Shown: piece by piece, positions 11,501 to 23,350 of the stretch
Layout of the letters: each line of letters opens with the position of its first letter
Numbering within the stretch: position 1 is the first letter of the stretch
NCBI RefSeq assembly: GCF_032118995.1
Contig: NC_092651.1
Location: 12,859,285 to 12,923,284 of the forward strand
Length of the DNA: 64,000 nt
Direction of reading: 5' to 3'
Source: Asterias amurensis
Lineage: Eukaryota; Echinodermata; Asteroidea; Forcipulatida; Asteriidae
Notes under the pieces: generated by a model
Seen by the model: the letters and a program-made list of their open reading frames with translations, nothing else
The model's database searches: none
What the model was told of the DNA's origin: nothing
Translations under genes and position numbers: made by a program

Positions 11501-12501
11501 TTTTTGACAATATTACAAAATGTGTCCAGTGCCTGAAACGATCTTCTCTTTTTCTCTCATGAACAGCTGTAATTAGTTATGACAACTTCCTGTCCACATT
11601 GTTCGGCAACACGCTGTGGCTGATTGCAATCACATACTACATCTATGTCACCTTTCTGGGATACAGTGGTAAGTTTTAGGGCACCTCAATACCAGTTCCA
11701 GATTGATCATATTCTTTAATCACTACAGAGTAAGGCTTCTGTTTTTCACGTGAGAAATAAGCAGTATACCAGTCACAAATAGTTCTTGCGACATGGTAGT
11801 TAAGCCATGGGCAGACCTGTGTTGACAACAGGACATCACCATCAACTACATAACAAGACTTAATTATAGGTTTTCACGTGAAGTGGTTATTACATTTGGA
11901 GTGGTACATGTATTGAGTAAAAATATCTTCTATGTTAACTTGAACAAATCTGGTATTAAAACTGCTCTTTAAAATTGTCTTCTGTTTCATTCATACATAT
12001 TGCAGTCGCCAAATATCAGAGCATGAGTGTTTGGTTTTGTCACAAAACTGAACAGTCACCTAGCTAAATCAACTTCAAAGTTAAACATAAAAGTTAACCT
12101 GAATAAGTCTGATATTAAATGCTTGGATGAAAACTGGCAATTTATGTTTACCTCTGTTTCATTCTTATAATGCAATCATCAAATATGAGTGCATGAACAT
12201 TTGTCACATACCTAAAAGGAAATATTGAAATACAATCAAAGGTTTCAGTTCATTTCTCTGACTTCAAATTTCACTAGCAGAAAATAAAATTTCCTTCCCT
12301 TCTTTTATGCAAGAAATTTGTATTTCCTAATTTTGATATATGTTTTTGATTACCACTACAGCTTTACCGTTCCTGAGACGTACAGTGGTTCTGCTCTACC
12401 CACCCTCTCTCGTACTGCTGGGCCTGTTTGGGATTTCACTGATTATCAATTGGAACATCTCTAATACTGTCATGACATTTTACCAGTACAGAGTGATCTA
12501 G
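8505..12501 (+). CDS. UNC50: Protein unc-50 homolog
   Basis: Seven coding exons with consensus splice sites and matching phases: 8505-8713, 9158-9183, 9429-9494, 10284-10404, 11014-11153, 11567-11668 and 12362-12501. They give 267 residues (human 259). Family landmarks in order: MRRLVMFRQMDFEFALWQM (residues 42-60), RKQTKDQWARDDPAF (77-91), DVEWGFAFDVHLNAFFP (157-173), YYIYVTFLGYSALPFL (211-226) and a terminal FYQYRV. Five hydrophobic segments lie at about 88-110, 113-143, 168-190, 198-220 and 229-250. The N terminus is a Ser/Pro-rich cytosolic tail. UNC50 is a Golgi/inner nuclear membrane protein linked to trafficking of nicotinic acetylcholine receptors (UNC-50 in C. elegans). The ATG follows a 5' UTR acceptor at 8470-8471. 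It shares a promoter region with COA5. Confidence 0.96.
8724..8955 (+). mobile_element. LINE 3' coding fragment in UNC50 intron 1
   Basis: An open frame reads RGHSLKLYKPALNKN, then FFSQRLINDWNSLPHKVV, then TFKKELDAYWKE, and stops at 8953-8955. This RGHS-x-KLYKP, NDWNSLP, FK-x-x-LD-x-W series is typical of the extreme C-terminal tail of reverse transcriptase ORFs in CR1/L2-type non-LTR elements. Only this tail is present, as expected of a 5'-truncated copy. It begins about ten bases after the UNC50 exon 1 donor. The exact boundaries are not visible. Confidence 0.75.
10160..10232 (-). repeat. Family A fragment in UNC50 intron
   Basis: The stretch AACTCAATTGGTCAACGAAG, then TTGCGAGATAATAATGGAAG and a CCTTGTCACACGAAG block match the minus-strand interior of family A copies. 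Short truncated relic in intron 3. Confidence 0.6.
11400..11535 (+). repeat. Family A fragment in UNC50 intron
   Basis: GCAACTTCAATGACCAATTG, TTTCACAGGTTTGTTAT and GGATACACCAAGTGAG match the right half of full family A copies, ending near TGTGTCCAGTGCC. Old truncated copy in intron 5. Confidence 0.65.
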
Positions 12502-12965
12502 TTGCAACACTATAATGGTCCATCAACTCAACTCAGTAACGGCACATTTATCAACTTACTCTCGAGACCAGGGGTTGGTTTCACAAAGAGTTAGGAGTAG
12601 TCTTAGGAGATGTTATAAAGTTAAGGCTAGCCCTAAGTTAGGATGAGAAACTTGTTCTAACTCGAGACAAGACTAGTCGTAACTCTTTGTGAAATCCACC
12701 TCAGCTCTGATATCTAATAAGATTGCCATCAATTTTCTTCTTTTTTGTTTTGCAAAAAGTAGTGCAGTTGATTTTCTGAGATTCTAAAGCAGACACGAGT
12801 GTCAAGTTTTAAGGGTGAATTCCTTTATACAGCAGACTTTGTCAACACAGGCTTCAATGAGTAGAATCAAAGATGGCTATTAATGGTGTACAGATGCAGC
12901 TATCATATATTGGCTATCCTTTTATGAATGCACAAACAAACAATAAAACTATTGTTGGTCTATTT
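12502..12965 (+). other. UNC50 3' UTR with foldback and polyadenylation signal
   Basis: The stretch after the stop contains AATAAA at 12942-12947, a plausible polyadenylation signal, so the 3' UTR is likely about 460 bases. At 12583-12700 it holds an inverted-repeat element: GTTTCACAAAGAGTTAGGAG at the left and TCGTAACTCTTTGTGAAAT at the right. It is related to the copies at 33.25 and 54.3 kb. Confidence 0.6.
12583..12700. mobile_element. Foldback MITE (family C) in UNC50 3' UTR
   Basis: Terminal inverted repeats of about 20 bp, TTTCACAAAGAGTTAGGA against TCGTAACTCTTTGTGAAA. The interior is rich in CTAAGTTAGGA/TCCTAACT-like motifs. Non-coding and non-autonomous. If the UTR assignment is right, the transcript would carry a hairpin. 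Confidence 0.7.
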
Positions 12966-15900
12966 GTTTGAACCAAAGCCTTGGCTTTGGCTTAGGCTTA
13001 GACTCCATTATAAAGCACCATGATGAACAGCTTCTGAAATACTGACAGAGCTTTAGCCAAAGATGGTTTGAAAAACTGCTTCACTATCATGGAGAATAGT
13101 TGCTGCCCTCACTTGGTAGGCTTATCCATGAGGAAATTATTTGCTTTAATTAAGAAATCAATGTTAAAACAATAATTCATTGTTACTATTACTTGGGAGT
13201 TTTGTTCGTAACTGTAGGATAAATTGTAAATAATTGTACAGTATTTTTTGTAGAAAGTTTTTGAAACTTTACAAAAAAAAGTTACCATTAATCTTTTATA
13301 CTTTTCATTTATTTAAAAACAAAAGGCTTGTGGTATGTTATATGAGTCACAATTAATTCCTAATGCAATACCACAGAAAACAAAACAGGATATAAATGTC
13401 TTCAACATGTTATGTAGCCTCACTACAAAACTCCAGTTTCAGTTACTCGTAGAGTCAAGCATTTTTTTTCAATGTTTATTTACACAAAACTTATAAGACA
13501 TAGTCCAGGCCTGGAATGTCATCTCTTAGAGGGCAAGGTCATTTTCATTCCACAAAGGGAACCTCCATTGGAAAGTCTTAAATTTTGCGGAAAAACTATT
13601 AAAGGGCACAAAGGAAAACGGAGTACACTACACAAGTAATTCCAGGTCTGACATTCTTTGTTATCTTTTAAAGAATCTGGATGTGTTTCTCCAATTTGTG
13701 TGTTCACATAACATCATTTTATTTTCATAACTTTGAAGCATTATCTGTTTGAAATTTTTGTATGCAACTTTTGCTTAGTGCAACAAGTAAATTTAAATGC
13801 AAGATTTCAAATTGTTATGTTGATTAATTTATGATTTTGAGTAAATCATTGACTTTAAACAAAGTTTCCATTGATTTCTTCAGATAAAAAAAATTTAATG
13901 ATTGAAAAAGACTGTCTCATTTCACTTATCAGTATTTTGGTTTTCATACCCAACTTCAATTTATGACATTCATTAGGTCACCTTCCTTCTTCCATTCAGT
14001 GTTTGCACCCCGAGTGCAAAGTTTTTTAACATTGCCTATATTTTTTTATATAGAGGTTAACAGAGGACAAGGGCGGTTCTTGAATACAGGTGTTAATCAG
14101 TTATTATACATGAGGCAAAGAAAGCAGCATTCAGATTGCACATAAGTGAAGGGAAGTCTTCATTTGAACTGCATCTAGTTTAACTTGAACCCTGTACAAT
14201 TTTATAAAAAAAAAGGGTGAACCTTAAACTATACATTGTCAAACGCAGCTGTATATAAAGTTCATACGGTGTATACTTATACATAGTTTATCTCCACTCT
14301 TGATCACCAAAAAATGTCTTTGCCCCCAAATCAAACATGTCTGCTTTTAAAGCACAAAAAGATGCCAAGCACAACAAAATTATGCTTATCAAAAGTTACC
14401 AGCCAAACTAACATGCCACATATACCATTTGTGACTGGTTTTCTGCTCAGTTTTGCTTTAGCAGAGAGAAATTGTTAAAGCAATATTTTCTGCTTACTCC
14501 ATGAAATTTGGCCTTGATGTTTTTAAGAGCTGAATTTCAGCTTTCATTCTTATAATCTTATCTCAAGAGCAATTAAGTTAGACATTCAATACCTTGAAGA
14601 TAAACAGAGAGAAATGTAGGTGTTATGCTTCAGGTTGTAATTACACAATGTGACACTATCATCCGGGACTACAGTAATGTACGTGTGTTATTGTAAAGAA
14701 ACTCACTACAAGTCATAGGTTACCTGCGTCTGAAATGACATGAAATTCAGATTGATCGGAGGTGCGAGAAAAGGTTAATTTAATATCAAAATGTGAACCG
14801 ATATCGAGTCTTAAATTTCAGTGATGGGTATACCATTGAATTGTAACAACTGTGGAACTATGAAACACAATCAAAAAGAAGTGGGGGGAAATTGAGTAAT
14901 TGCAATTAACTTGATGGTGTCAGGTTGATGGTTTTGAAGTGATTTTTTTTTCACAGGTGCATCTCAACAAGCACCAAAAACAACTAAGTACAGCTTGTCA
15001 TATGAGCCTGGATCTTCCCTTTGACGGGACGACCACTACTTCCTCTGAATTTTCCATAAACCAAAATAGGAGCGAAAACAATCTTTGGAAGCTATCCTCA
15101 ATCAGGAAAACATTAGACAAAATCACAGTCCATGCTGTTAGGATCCAAGTTATTTCCCAGTCAATTGTATTTTTTGTTATACTGTATAGGACTGTGTACA
15201 GGAGTTTGTCATCTGAAACACAGGAATAAATCAATACCTATTGAAGAAAACGAAGAGAGTGACTTGTTCTTTGATTTTTGTGCTCTCCATTTCATGTTTT
15301 CAGTTCCATTAGTTCCTTGGGAAAACTCGAATTGGACAATGAACCTTTAAGTGGAACAGAACCTGAGACATTCCTTATTTCATTCTTCATTAAAAGACAC
15401 TCCTTTCTATTGACCATTCAATACCATTCAATATGGTTCTGAATGAACATGATAGCCTGTAAGATGATAGCATTTAGTAAAGGCATCTCAGAGTGCCATT
15501 ATAACCAGGCATGATAGTTGGTCCATGGGAAAAAAGAGGAACTATATCATTTCAAGTACAAGGGCTGACCATTGTACACATGGTGTAGGCTTTAATATAC
15601 ATTTCAGAAGTTGGGCCTACCCAAGGCAAAACAATCGGGAATCAGACTACTTTACATACATATGTATCAGAAGAACACCATGCCTGTATAACACATTGAC
15701 TGTGGTTGAATGGTTTCAAAATGGTTCAGTCAACTTGCTGGGAAAACATTACCATGGAGGTTTTTAAAGTTGATACTTCTCTTTTTGCTATCAACAAATT
15801 CTAAGTCAATGGAAAGGAGGTCAACATAAAGGGGGGGGGGGCACAAGGGTTTGGATGTTAGGCAATCAAATGTGGCACTTCTCAAAACAAACTTGTTTAT

Positions 15901-16240
15901 TTTACATTGATTTTTGTTTATTAATTCACAGCCACAATTTATTTGTAGACACTGTCATTACTTGCATGATTATGGCAAGACTTAAAAACACAAAAAATAA
16001 CCATATAAAATGAAGATTACTTTTTAGAGATAAACATGAAAGCCTACTTTAAATAGAGACTCTACATTATTTGTACAGGAGATCTTTTTTTTTTGCTTAA
16101 CTCCACATTTAATACAGTTACACACTGAATTATTTAGGTGTTACGGGATTTAAGCGAAATAATTTATAAGGGCAGTGTCTATGCAGGTTTCTCTCTCTAG
16201 AATCATATGAAATAGTCATTTCTTCAAGATGATAAATTAT
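12966..16240. other. Intergenic between UNC50 and the 16-kb repeats
   Basis: AT-rich with old repeats. 13505-13710 reads as a degenerate dispersed element (AGAGGGCAAGGTCATTTTCATTCC). 14380-14540 resembles the GCTTA-rich family E repeat. There is a G run at 15831-15841. Short open frames are seen, of which only 14998-15212 has splice-like boundaries. Confidence 0.45.
14998..15212 (-). CDS. Possible 3' coding exon, unidentified
   Basis: On the minus strand a good acceptor (TTATTCCTGTGTTTCAG) is followed by a 71-codon open frame that ends in TGA at 14998-15000. It would join an upstream exon contributing one base. The peptide is hydrophobic and acidic in parts (ITWILTAWTVILSNVFLIED, then LFSLLFWFMENSEEVVVV) and ends KGRSRLI. 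No upstream partner exon was found and the family is not recognised. It may be chance or repeat-derived. Confidence 0.2.
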
Positions 16241-16249
16241 ACAATCAAC

Positions 16250-17310
16250 CCACAGGAATATATTCAGAAAAACACTGTTCAAAAAGCTCTCAGGCAATCA
16301 AGCCCACTAAGCACATTAACAATCTTGCTTAGCAGAGGTAAGTGCCAGCCAAGATACAATGTAAAGTACAATTTTTGTTGTTGGTTCCCTGCAAAGTTTT
16401 GCTTAGCAAATCAATTTCTGCAAAACAGCTTTGTGAAATTTAATGCCACGCATAGAACAGTGCTTAGAAAAAGTGGGTAATCAGCCAAGCAGCATGTTAA
16501 ATAATATATGCTAAACTCTCATCAGAGAAATTCGTGCCCAACGCACAAATTTGCTTACAAACTGACATGTAGAATTGATGATGATGAACAATGAAGAGAC
16601 CCATGAAGTTACCTATTCATTTAAAAGTTACTATATATTATTATCTTAATGCTACATAACCAAACATCTGTGCTTAAAGCTGTGCCCTGTAAAGCACATG
16701 AATCTTGGAGCTGTAAGCGCAGAACTCTGCGGTAAGTGGAAACATGATATTGGGCCTTGGTGTGATATGCACAAGTAATTGTGATTAGTAGGCCTACAAG
16801 TATTAACTTTGATGGTAAAGGCAGTAGTATACAGATGTAATACTATTTGGTTTTTAACCTTATACTGATGTCTGTAAGCATACATTGGTTGTTCTCATAT
16901 GTTGTGTTTTAAGCAGCTCTGTGAAAATGGGCCCAACTTTAAAGGAGAAAAGGGAAGGACAAATTCAAATGGCTGGCAAAAAAACCCACATGTGATCTTA
17001 ATAGTAGCTGGTGGGTTTGTTTTGTTTAGGAAAGCACCGAACGTCCAGTGCTTATCAAGCAGCCCACCAAGCAAAGTACCATGTCTATAAGCACCATGTT
17101 TGTTTTTACTGGAATTCTGCAAACTTTGCTGAGCAGAAAATGTAAGCAAAAATGTCTGCTTATGCCGGTTTGCATCACACTGCTTACCAAAGAATTGTGG
17201 GTTTATGGTGCCCTTTATAATATGGACTCCTATGAGCCGTGCATCATGGCCAGGCGTAAGCACAGAATCCACGCCTAGCGGCACCATGAAATTAGGCCCT
17301 GGTCTCAGGT
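16250..17310. repeat. Dispersed GGGCCC/GCTTA-type repeats (family E)
   Basis: Two or more adjoining copies of a dispersed element. A clear one runs from about 16908 (TTTTAAGCAGCTCTGTGAAA, then ATGGGCCCAA) to about 17306 (CACCATGAAATTAGGCCCTGG). The complementary ends face each other, and many GCTTA/TAAGC and AGCAGA words lie inside. Related pieces occur at about 3355-3490, 14380-14540 and 25373-25445. The long minus-strand open frame across it is not a gene. Confidence 0.6.
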
Positions 17311-18985
17311 GTTAAGACACATGAATTAATTACGGTTATTGACAGATTGCCTAATTACTGTGTTGATTGGGTAAATTACAATGGATACTCCATGAAGAAA
17401 AACCTAAACAAAATATAATGAGAAAATTAACACATAATAATCACTATCAACTTATTATATATGTAAAACTATACTTCTTTCTTTGCCTGGGCTATTTACA
17501 GATATCAACAATGTCAGCAATGGAGCACCCAACCAAGGCCATTCTAAAATGAGATATGATTATGTTGCTGCCTTGGGTTTGATTTGTAATTAGGTCTGAA
17601 GAGAACTGTTTTTCATTCGGACAGGAAGCATTGAATGAGAAGGACGTCTAACAAGTTTAAATAAGACTGCTGGATGACTGTTCTGACTTTTTTTTTACAA
17701 AAACAATAATATTTAATACAAAAATTGTAAAGTAACTAAGAATTTAAAAAAATGCAGCAAAAACGGTTTCCTGGGCATTTCCTAAATGCTTTATAAAAAA
17801 ACAAAAGAATACATTAGACTAAATTTGGTAGGGTTGATATGTGCTTTCTGAATGGACACTTTATCACACTGTATTTGTTGTAGAATGTGGACGAAATTTC
17901 TTGGTACTTCAACATTCCTAATCCACTGTAATTATAATCTTCAATTACACTGCACATATCTATCCTGAAGAAAAAGTCAGATTTTTCTTTTATTTTTTCT
18001 TCAAAGGTTAGGTAGGGTATACATGTACCAATGATTATCGCCCCCAATATTAATGACCAGCAACGTAATTGTTAAGGCTGCAGCTTTTGATGGTGTACAA
18101 CTTTTGAGGAACAAAGCCCTTCAAAGGCGTGTGTGCATTGGCGGATACCGGTGCAGTATAAGACTTCGATCATTTTTATTCAAAAACTTTTCTTTCTGAG
18201 AAGATTGCTGCATGAAATGCTTCTCAACATTGTGCCTCCCTATTTCAGATTTTTCTTCATGTCTGGACATAACCGCTCAGATTTTCTGTGTTATCTTGAA
18301 ATTCGGTTTCCACGGGTTAGTTTTATTGTATATCCTACAGTTATATAGAAGTAAAATAATGGAACGGTTCAAAAAGCCAAAGGTATACTTTGCCTTAAAA
18401 AAATTAAAAAACTAACAAAAAACTTCTCATAATTTATCTTCTGAAACAAAAATTTGTTTAACTTGTCATCAGAGAGGGTTGTCCAGATGTGGCCAGATTA
18501 AAAAAATAATATTGATATCTGTAATCTTTTACTCTTAATAATAAATTAAACTGCCCATGAACTTATCACCACACTTTGCTTTTGTATCAATGTTCACTGT
18601 GAGGTTACAATACAAGCAAACAGAGGAGGATGAAATGCAGACTTATCGACATTACTTTAGACTTCAAGATAAAAAGGCGTCCCTAGCTCCGCCCAAGTGC
18701 CCCCTCGAATTGCCACGCTTACAATTTCCTTCCCAGAGTTCACCTTCCTTGGGGAAATTTCAAGACGCCCCATGAAAAGAATTGCAAGTCCAAGGGTTCC
18801 TAATACATGTCGGAGATGTAAACTACAGGGCTCCATTGATGGATGTACATCTAACAATGTGGCCTATCATGTGAGATTAATCAGTATTGAGTCAAACAGG
18901 ACTGATACTCCACCTGTTGGATGAGGAGCTCTAAAAGGTCCACCAACCATACACATACATGTAGGATTTGAACTGCCTCTAGCTA
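17311..18985. other. Intergenic, no gene seen
   Basis: AT-rich, with several short hydrophobic open frames (around 18133-18415) but no convincing splice signals or recognisable peptide. A more GC-rich stretch at 18660-18860 has short open frames on both strands and no recognised domain. Confidence 0.4.
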
Positions 18986-18989
18986 CTGG

Positions 18990-19110
18990 GCAATCTTGGT
19001 GGTCTAGTTGGTATGACACTGCTCTAGAATTACAAAGGTCGTGGGTTCGAATCCCAACCGAGTAATATGTCTGTGATTTTTTGTTTCCCCAAAACTCGGG
19101 GAAAAACTGA
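18990..19110 (+). mobile_element. tRNA-derived SINE
   Basis: RNA polymerase III promoter boxes are visible. The A-box-like TGGTCTAGTTGG is at 18999-19010, and a perfect B box GGTTCGAATCC is at 19044-19054 in the context AAAGGTCGTGGGTTCGAATC. The tRNA-like head is followed by a non-tRNA body containing an ACTCGGGGAAAAACTGAGT hairpin. A second copy lies on the minus strand at 55.53-55.66 kb with the same head and body order, so this is a dispersed SINE and not a tRNA gene. Confidence 0.8.
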
Positions 19111-20149
19111 GTTGATGTACAATATATTGCAAACAGTTCATTTTTATAGTTTTTGTTTTGTGTACATGTTGTTGTTTTCTTTAGTCATCAGCTTTTCAAA
19201 GATGATGACTGCATTTTATAGAGGGCAGTATATGATCTTGTGTACCTCTTGTGGATAACTTAGAATAAATTAAGGCAGTAACTGATGCAGAACCTCTTCG
19301 TTTGAAAACAAATCCTTTTGATTTTGAATGATAGTTAACCCAAACAATATTTGGAATTTGTAATATTATTACAAATACCTAAATTTGCTCATGAACCCTG
19401 CACAGACCCTAAACTTCTTCATAAAGCCAAACACGTTGAATTCATTAAATGTCTTATTACTATTGATAACAATGTACAGAGAAAAAATAATACTACTATT
19501 AAAAAGTCAAATTATTGCACAACATATACAAATATGGGGTTTAAAAAAATCGTGGTCCATTATCAACAAAGATGTAACGCTTATTGCCCAACGCAACTGA
19601 AGTCTCTATGACCGATGCCTGAGAGTAATAACTTATAATCTGCTTCAAGCAGATTCCTGTAAAATGTCTTCAAGGAATTATCCTTAGACTCCGTTTGTCT
19701 GTCCCTAGATTATGATCCTATTAATATTCTACAGCTGCCCCTTATTCAACAGTTACTATCAATATTAAAAGAAAATACCCTGCCACTTTGTGGCAGGTGA
19801 TGTGTGAAGCAAATGCTCGCTAGGAAAAAAATGACAGGTTCGTTTCAAAATAAATGTGAAAGTTTTCAAGATTCAGGGTTGGATCTGTCCAAAAAGTAAA
19901 AATACAACGACTTCTAAGATGTTAATAGTGAAACACGTTTGGAATTTTAAAAAGTGAATTTATACTATTGGGATTCAAATTCTTGCAGACTTGACCTTGA
20001 AGGTGTACTAAACTACAGCACTTGTTTTTCTACACTGTACACAGTTAAATAACTTCTACTACACTACATTATACTCTACAACTGACGTATTGCCATTCAC
20101 ACTGAGATGTGAGAACATGCTGGGCATTGTACATGTACATGTTAATGGG
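19111..20149. other. Intergenic, no gene seen
   Basis: AT-rich sequence without recognisable coding exons. Open frames at 19351-19611 look like chance. TACATGTA words become frequent towards the right end. Confidence 0.45.
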
Positions 20150-20660
20150 GGAGTAGGGCTTTGAGTAGATATACATGTACCCCCATTGGGAGAATAGGGT
20201 TCAAATCAAGAGCAATGCGTTATCCTAATTAGGACAGGTTGATTGAAAAGCCAAGTGAGTGCTTTTATGTGTAAAACATCCATAGAACAGCGTCAGCAAC
20301 TGGTTAATTTGTGCCTGTGGCATTTTCCTGTTTAGAAAGTAGGGCTATGAGTTCCCCAATCAGCAGAATAGGGTTCCAGTCAGGAATAATGCTTTATCCC
20401 AATTGGGATAGCTTGATTGATTAGCTATGTAAGTAGCAGTTACTAGAGTTTGTATGTCCACTACATGTACATCTATATAGAACAGCGTCAGCAACTGGTT
20501 TTATTGGTGCGAGTGGCATTTTTCTGTTTGGAAAATGGGGCTATGACACTGTACATGTAGATACATTGTATACCCCATCAGGAAAAATATGGTTGCAATA
20601 GTTGCTTATCCCAACTGGAGCCGAGAAATTGTCAGCAACTAGTTTTGCACAACATTTCGT
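20150..20660 (+). repeat. Tandem repeat, three copies of about 190 bp
   Basis: Copies begin near 20155, 20343 and 20538. Each has GGGCTATGAG or a variant, CCCCATCAGGAAAAATA-like sequence, a TTATCCCAATTGGGATAGCT block and AGAACAGCGTCAGCAACTGG with TGGCATTTTCCTGTTT. Divergence is moderate and the third copy is shorter. Confidence 0.75.
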
Positions 20661-22529
20661 TAAGCTTTATGTACATGTATCTTGAGAATGCTCATACTGA
20701 GACATCTAAAGCCAATCTATTGTTACAATGTGTTTAAGGGTTTGCAAAACACTTGAGTGATTTCCTTGTAATGCTTTTTGTATCTTAGTATGTATGCACC
20801 TACATGTACATGTACACATACATGTACGTGTTAAAGCTACAGGACACTTGCGACAAAGATGATATGGAGAGTGAGGGTGAACAATTGTTAAACAAGGACC
20901 ACAATGGGTATAGTTTCGCTGCATTTTGTATGTACATGGAAACCACCTATGATTGTTTGCCTGATGTACATGTACATGTTCATAGCAAACAAAACAGTGT
21001 AATGTGTACATAAGCACTTACCAGTACTAAATCCTAACCCCCACCCCCCCCCCCCCCAAAAAAAAAAAACCTTTTTAGAATGTGAGACTGGAATTGAACA
21101 GCCATCTTCCTAAACACACAGAAAGATAAGTTTTACAGTACATTGTACATGTTGTACTACGTTGCATCTGCAGAGATTATGCACTACATAATGAGCTTTA
21201 TGCAATCAACATGTTGTTAAAGTCGTCTAAGTTTACAGCAATGTTAAACCTTTGTCATGCTGGATGATGCTGGATGCATTAGCATTTCTTGATAATAACA
21301 CCTTGCAAGATTAGAGGTTTTACATAACGGAGGCTCAATGTGGGTAATCTTACTGTTATTAAAGTGTTTTTCTTGATCAAACATTTCTCCTGGTCTACTC
21401 GCGTCCTAACTTTAAACTACACTGGCAGTCAGTAACAAGCTTTAGTTGGTATATTTGAGTTTTGCGAAGTAGGCAACACATAATTAGATTATATGCTTCT
21501 GCATTAAAGACTACTTTACACGTTCGATGTACATCGGCATGCCTATCATGATAGCAGTACACTACACTCGCTGGTTGCAAACATTTGGATTCCTACAGAT
21601 ACAATGAATGGTTTATATTACACAGCTTTTCTCTTGATCTGTGACCCTTTATTTATTTAAATTTGTTGGCGGGTTTATTGACCAACACCGGACCCAGCCA
21701 GTTCTATCCTTCAGCTTTTAACACGAACGACTGAAAAAATGTAAGCAAATTGGACCACACAAGTTATGCTAAATAGACATTCAAATAAGCTAGTACGCAT
21801 TTTGCATAATTGTCACATGCGTCATGACGCCATGACGCGCCAAGACGCACGTTTTCGTTAAGGATACTTTCTCAATAAAAACGACAGTAAGATTTTGTTT
21901 TTTGCCAACGAACTGGGGAGAGAGATTTGCGCACGAGAACTCCACCATGTGGTATGAGCAGAATTACCGATACGTTTTATTTGGTGCTAAGAATGCGACG
22001 AGTAGCAACGACGACGTGGCAGTTCTACACATGGTACCTCTCCAGTTGGTTGGGACTGTTCTGCAAGAACAGTGAACACACACACACACACATGATGAAC
22101 GACTCACTTCTCCGTCTTCTTTCCCTTACTACCAGACCTGGTGTACAGAAATAGACACACGTACATGAATTATTTATAACATGTCTTCTGCAATCTTGAT
22201 ATTTCATAGAATTTGTCAAATGTACTCCTAAAGAGTCTGAAAATAATACTACATAAAAAAATACATAATAGTTAATGATTAATGTAGGCCTAAACTACAA
22301 TCCTAACTACCAACCAATACATTTAAAGTACAATTGAAAAAAAAGGATATTCTAAAGATTTTCTAAGGGACAGGGTATGAATTCTATGAATAAATTAGAA
22401 ACATTAATATGCATAATAACTATATCATTATATAGAGTAGAGTACAAGATTTGAAGAGTGAATAAATCCATTTAAGGGGGTGTGTAATTTACTTAACAGT
22501 GGACAGTACATGTACTGTACACTAGTCCT
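20661..22529. other. Repeat-rich intergenic stretch with TACATGTA runs
   Basis: Dense ACATGTACATGTA palindromes at 20800-20830 and 20963-20980. A poly(C)-poly(A) tract lies at 21038-21070 and a (CA)n run near 22078-22092. No gene recognised. Open frames at 20706-21017 and 21927-22154 run through these simple repeats. Confidence 0.5.
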
Positions 22530-23350
22530 AATGTACACTACACTCAACTGGATTTACAGTCTCTAGCAAAATCAATGAATTATTTATTATACTCAATCAA
22601 TCTATCAAATAGGCAATCAAATATGTATACAATGTGCGAAAAAGAGAACAAATCCCCTCCTCAATGCTTTGAGTGTGTGCAGAAAACTATGTGCATTCAC
22701 ACCACACTACTAGGTTAAATAAGAGTTCAAACGCAATCATCAATTTCAACAATAGTCAATCTATCAATCGATCAATCAATATGTGTATGAATGTGAGAAG
22801 AGAATATTACATCTCTTCACTTCTTTGAGAATGGCAAATAATATGAGCATTATGATGTAAATCAACTGGTTATTGGTTAAATGATACTTTATACAGTGTG
22901 CAATGCAATATCAATGATTTATCAACAAAACTAAATGCAGTGTGTGCATGTTGACATGCAAAAACATCAATCAATCAATCAATATGCAATCAATGTACAT
23001 GTGTATGTACCAATGTGGGATGAGAATATCCCTTCACTGATTTGAGTGTTTGTACCATGTCCATGTACATACGTGTACACTCTACTGGGTTAAATTAGAG
23101 CCTATTTGCAAAATGAATTATCAACAAAAAACAAAGAAGTTTCAAGAACAATCAATCAGTCAATCAATCAATACAATAGACAATTTCAACAATATCAATT
23201 AAGCAATCAATCAATAGGCAATCAATATGTGTACCATGTACGGTACACTACACGGGGTAAAATGAGAATCTAAATGCAACATCAATAAATTATTGGCAAA
23301 CCCAAAGCACTTTCAATCAATAGTCAATCAATCAATCAATATGCAATCAA
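22530..23350. repeat. Higher-order array rich in (AATC)n
   Basis: Five diverged units of about 165-200 bp starting near 22530, 22690, 22860, 23060 and 23240. Each begins with a CTACACTACACTGGGTTAAAT-like block, passes through AAATGCAATATCAATGATTTATC-like sequence and ends in CAATCAATCAATCAATATG. Between them lies an AATCCCTTCACTTCTTTGAG-like segment. It is located downstream of the SCOC stop and may lie within its 3' UTR or just beyond. Confidence 0.7.

Noticed and set aside
16895-17287. 130-codon minus-strand open frame
   Set aside because: It lies wholly in the dispersed GGGCCC/GCTTA repeat.
18990-19060. Functional tRNA gene
   Set aside because: A and B boxes are present, but no convincing acceptor stem or anticodon arm is seen, and the same head-plus-body occurs elsewhere. 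It is a SINE.
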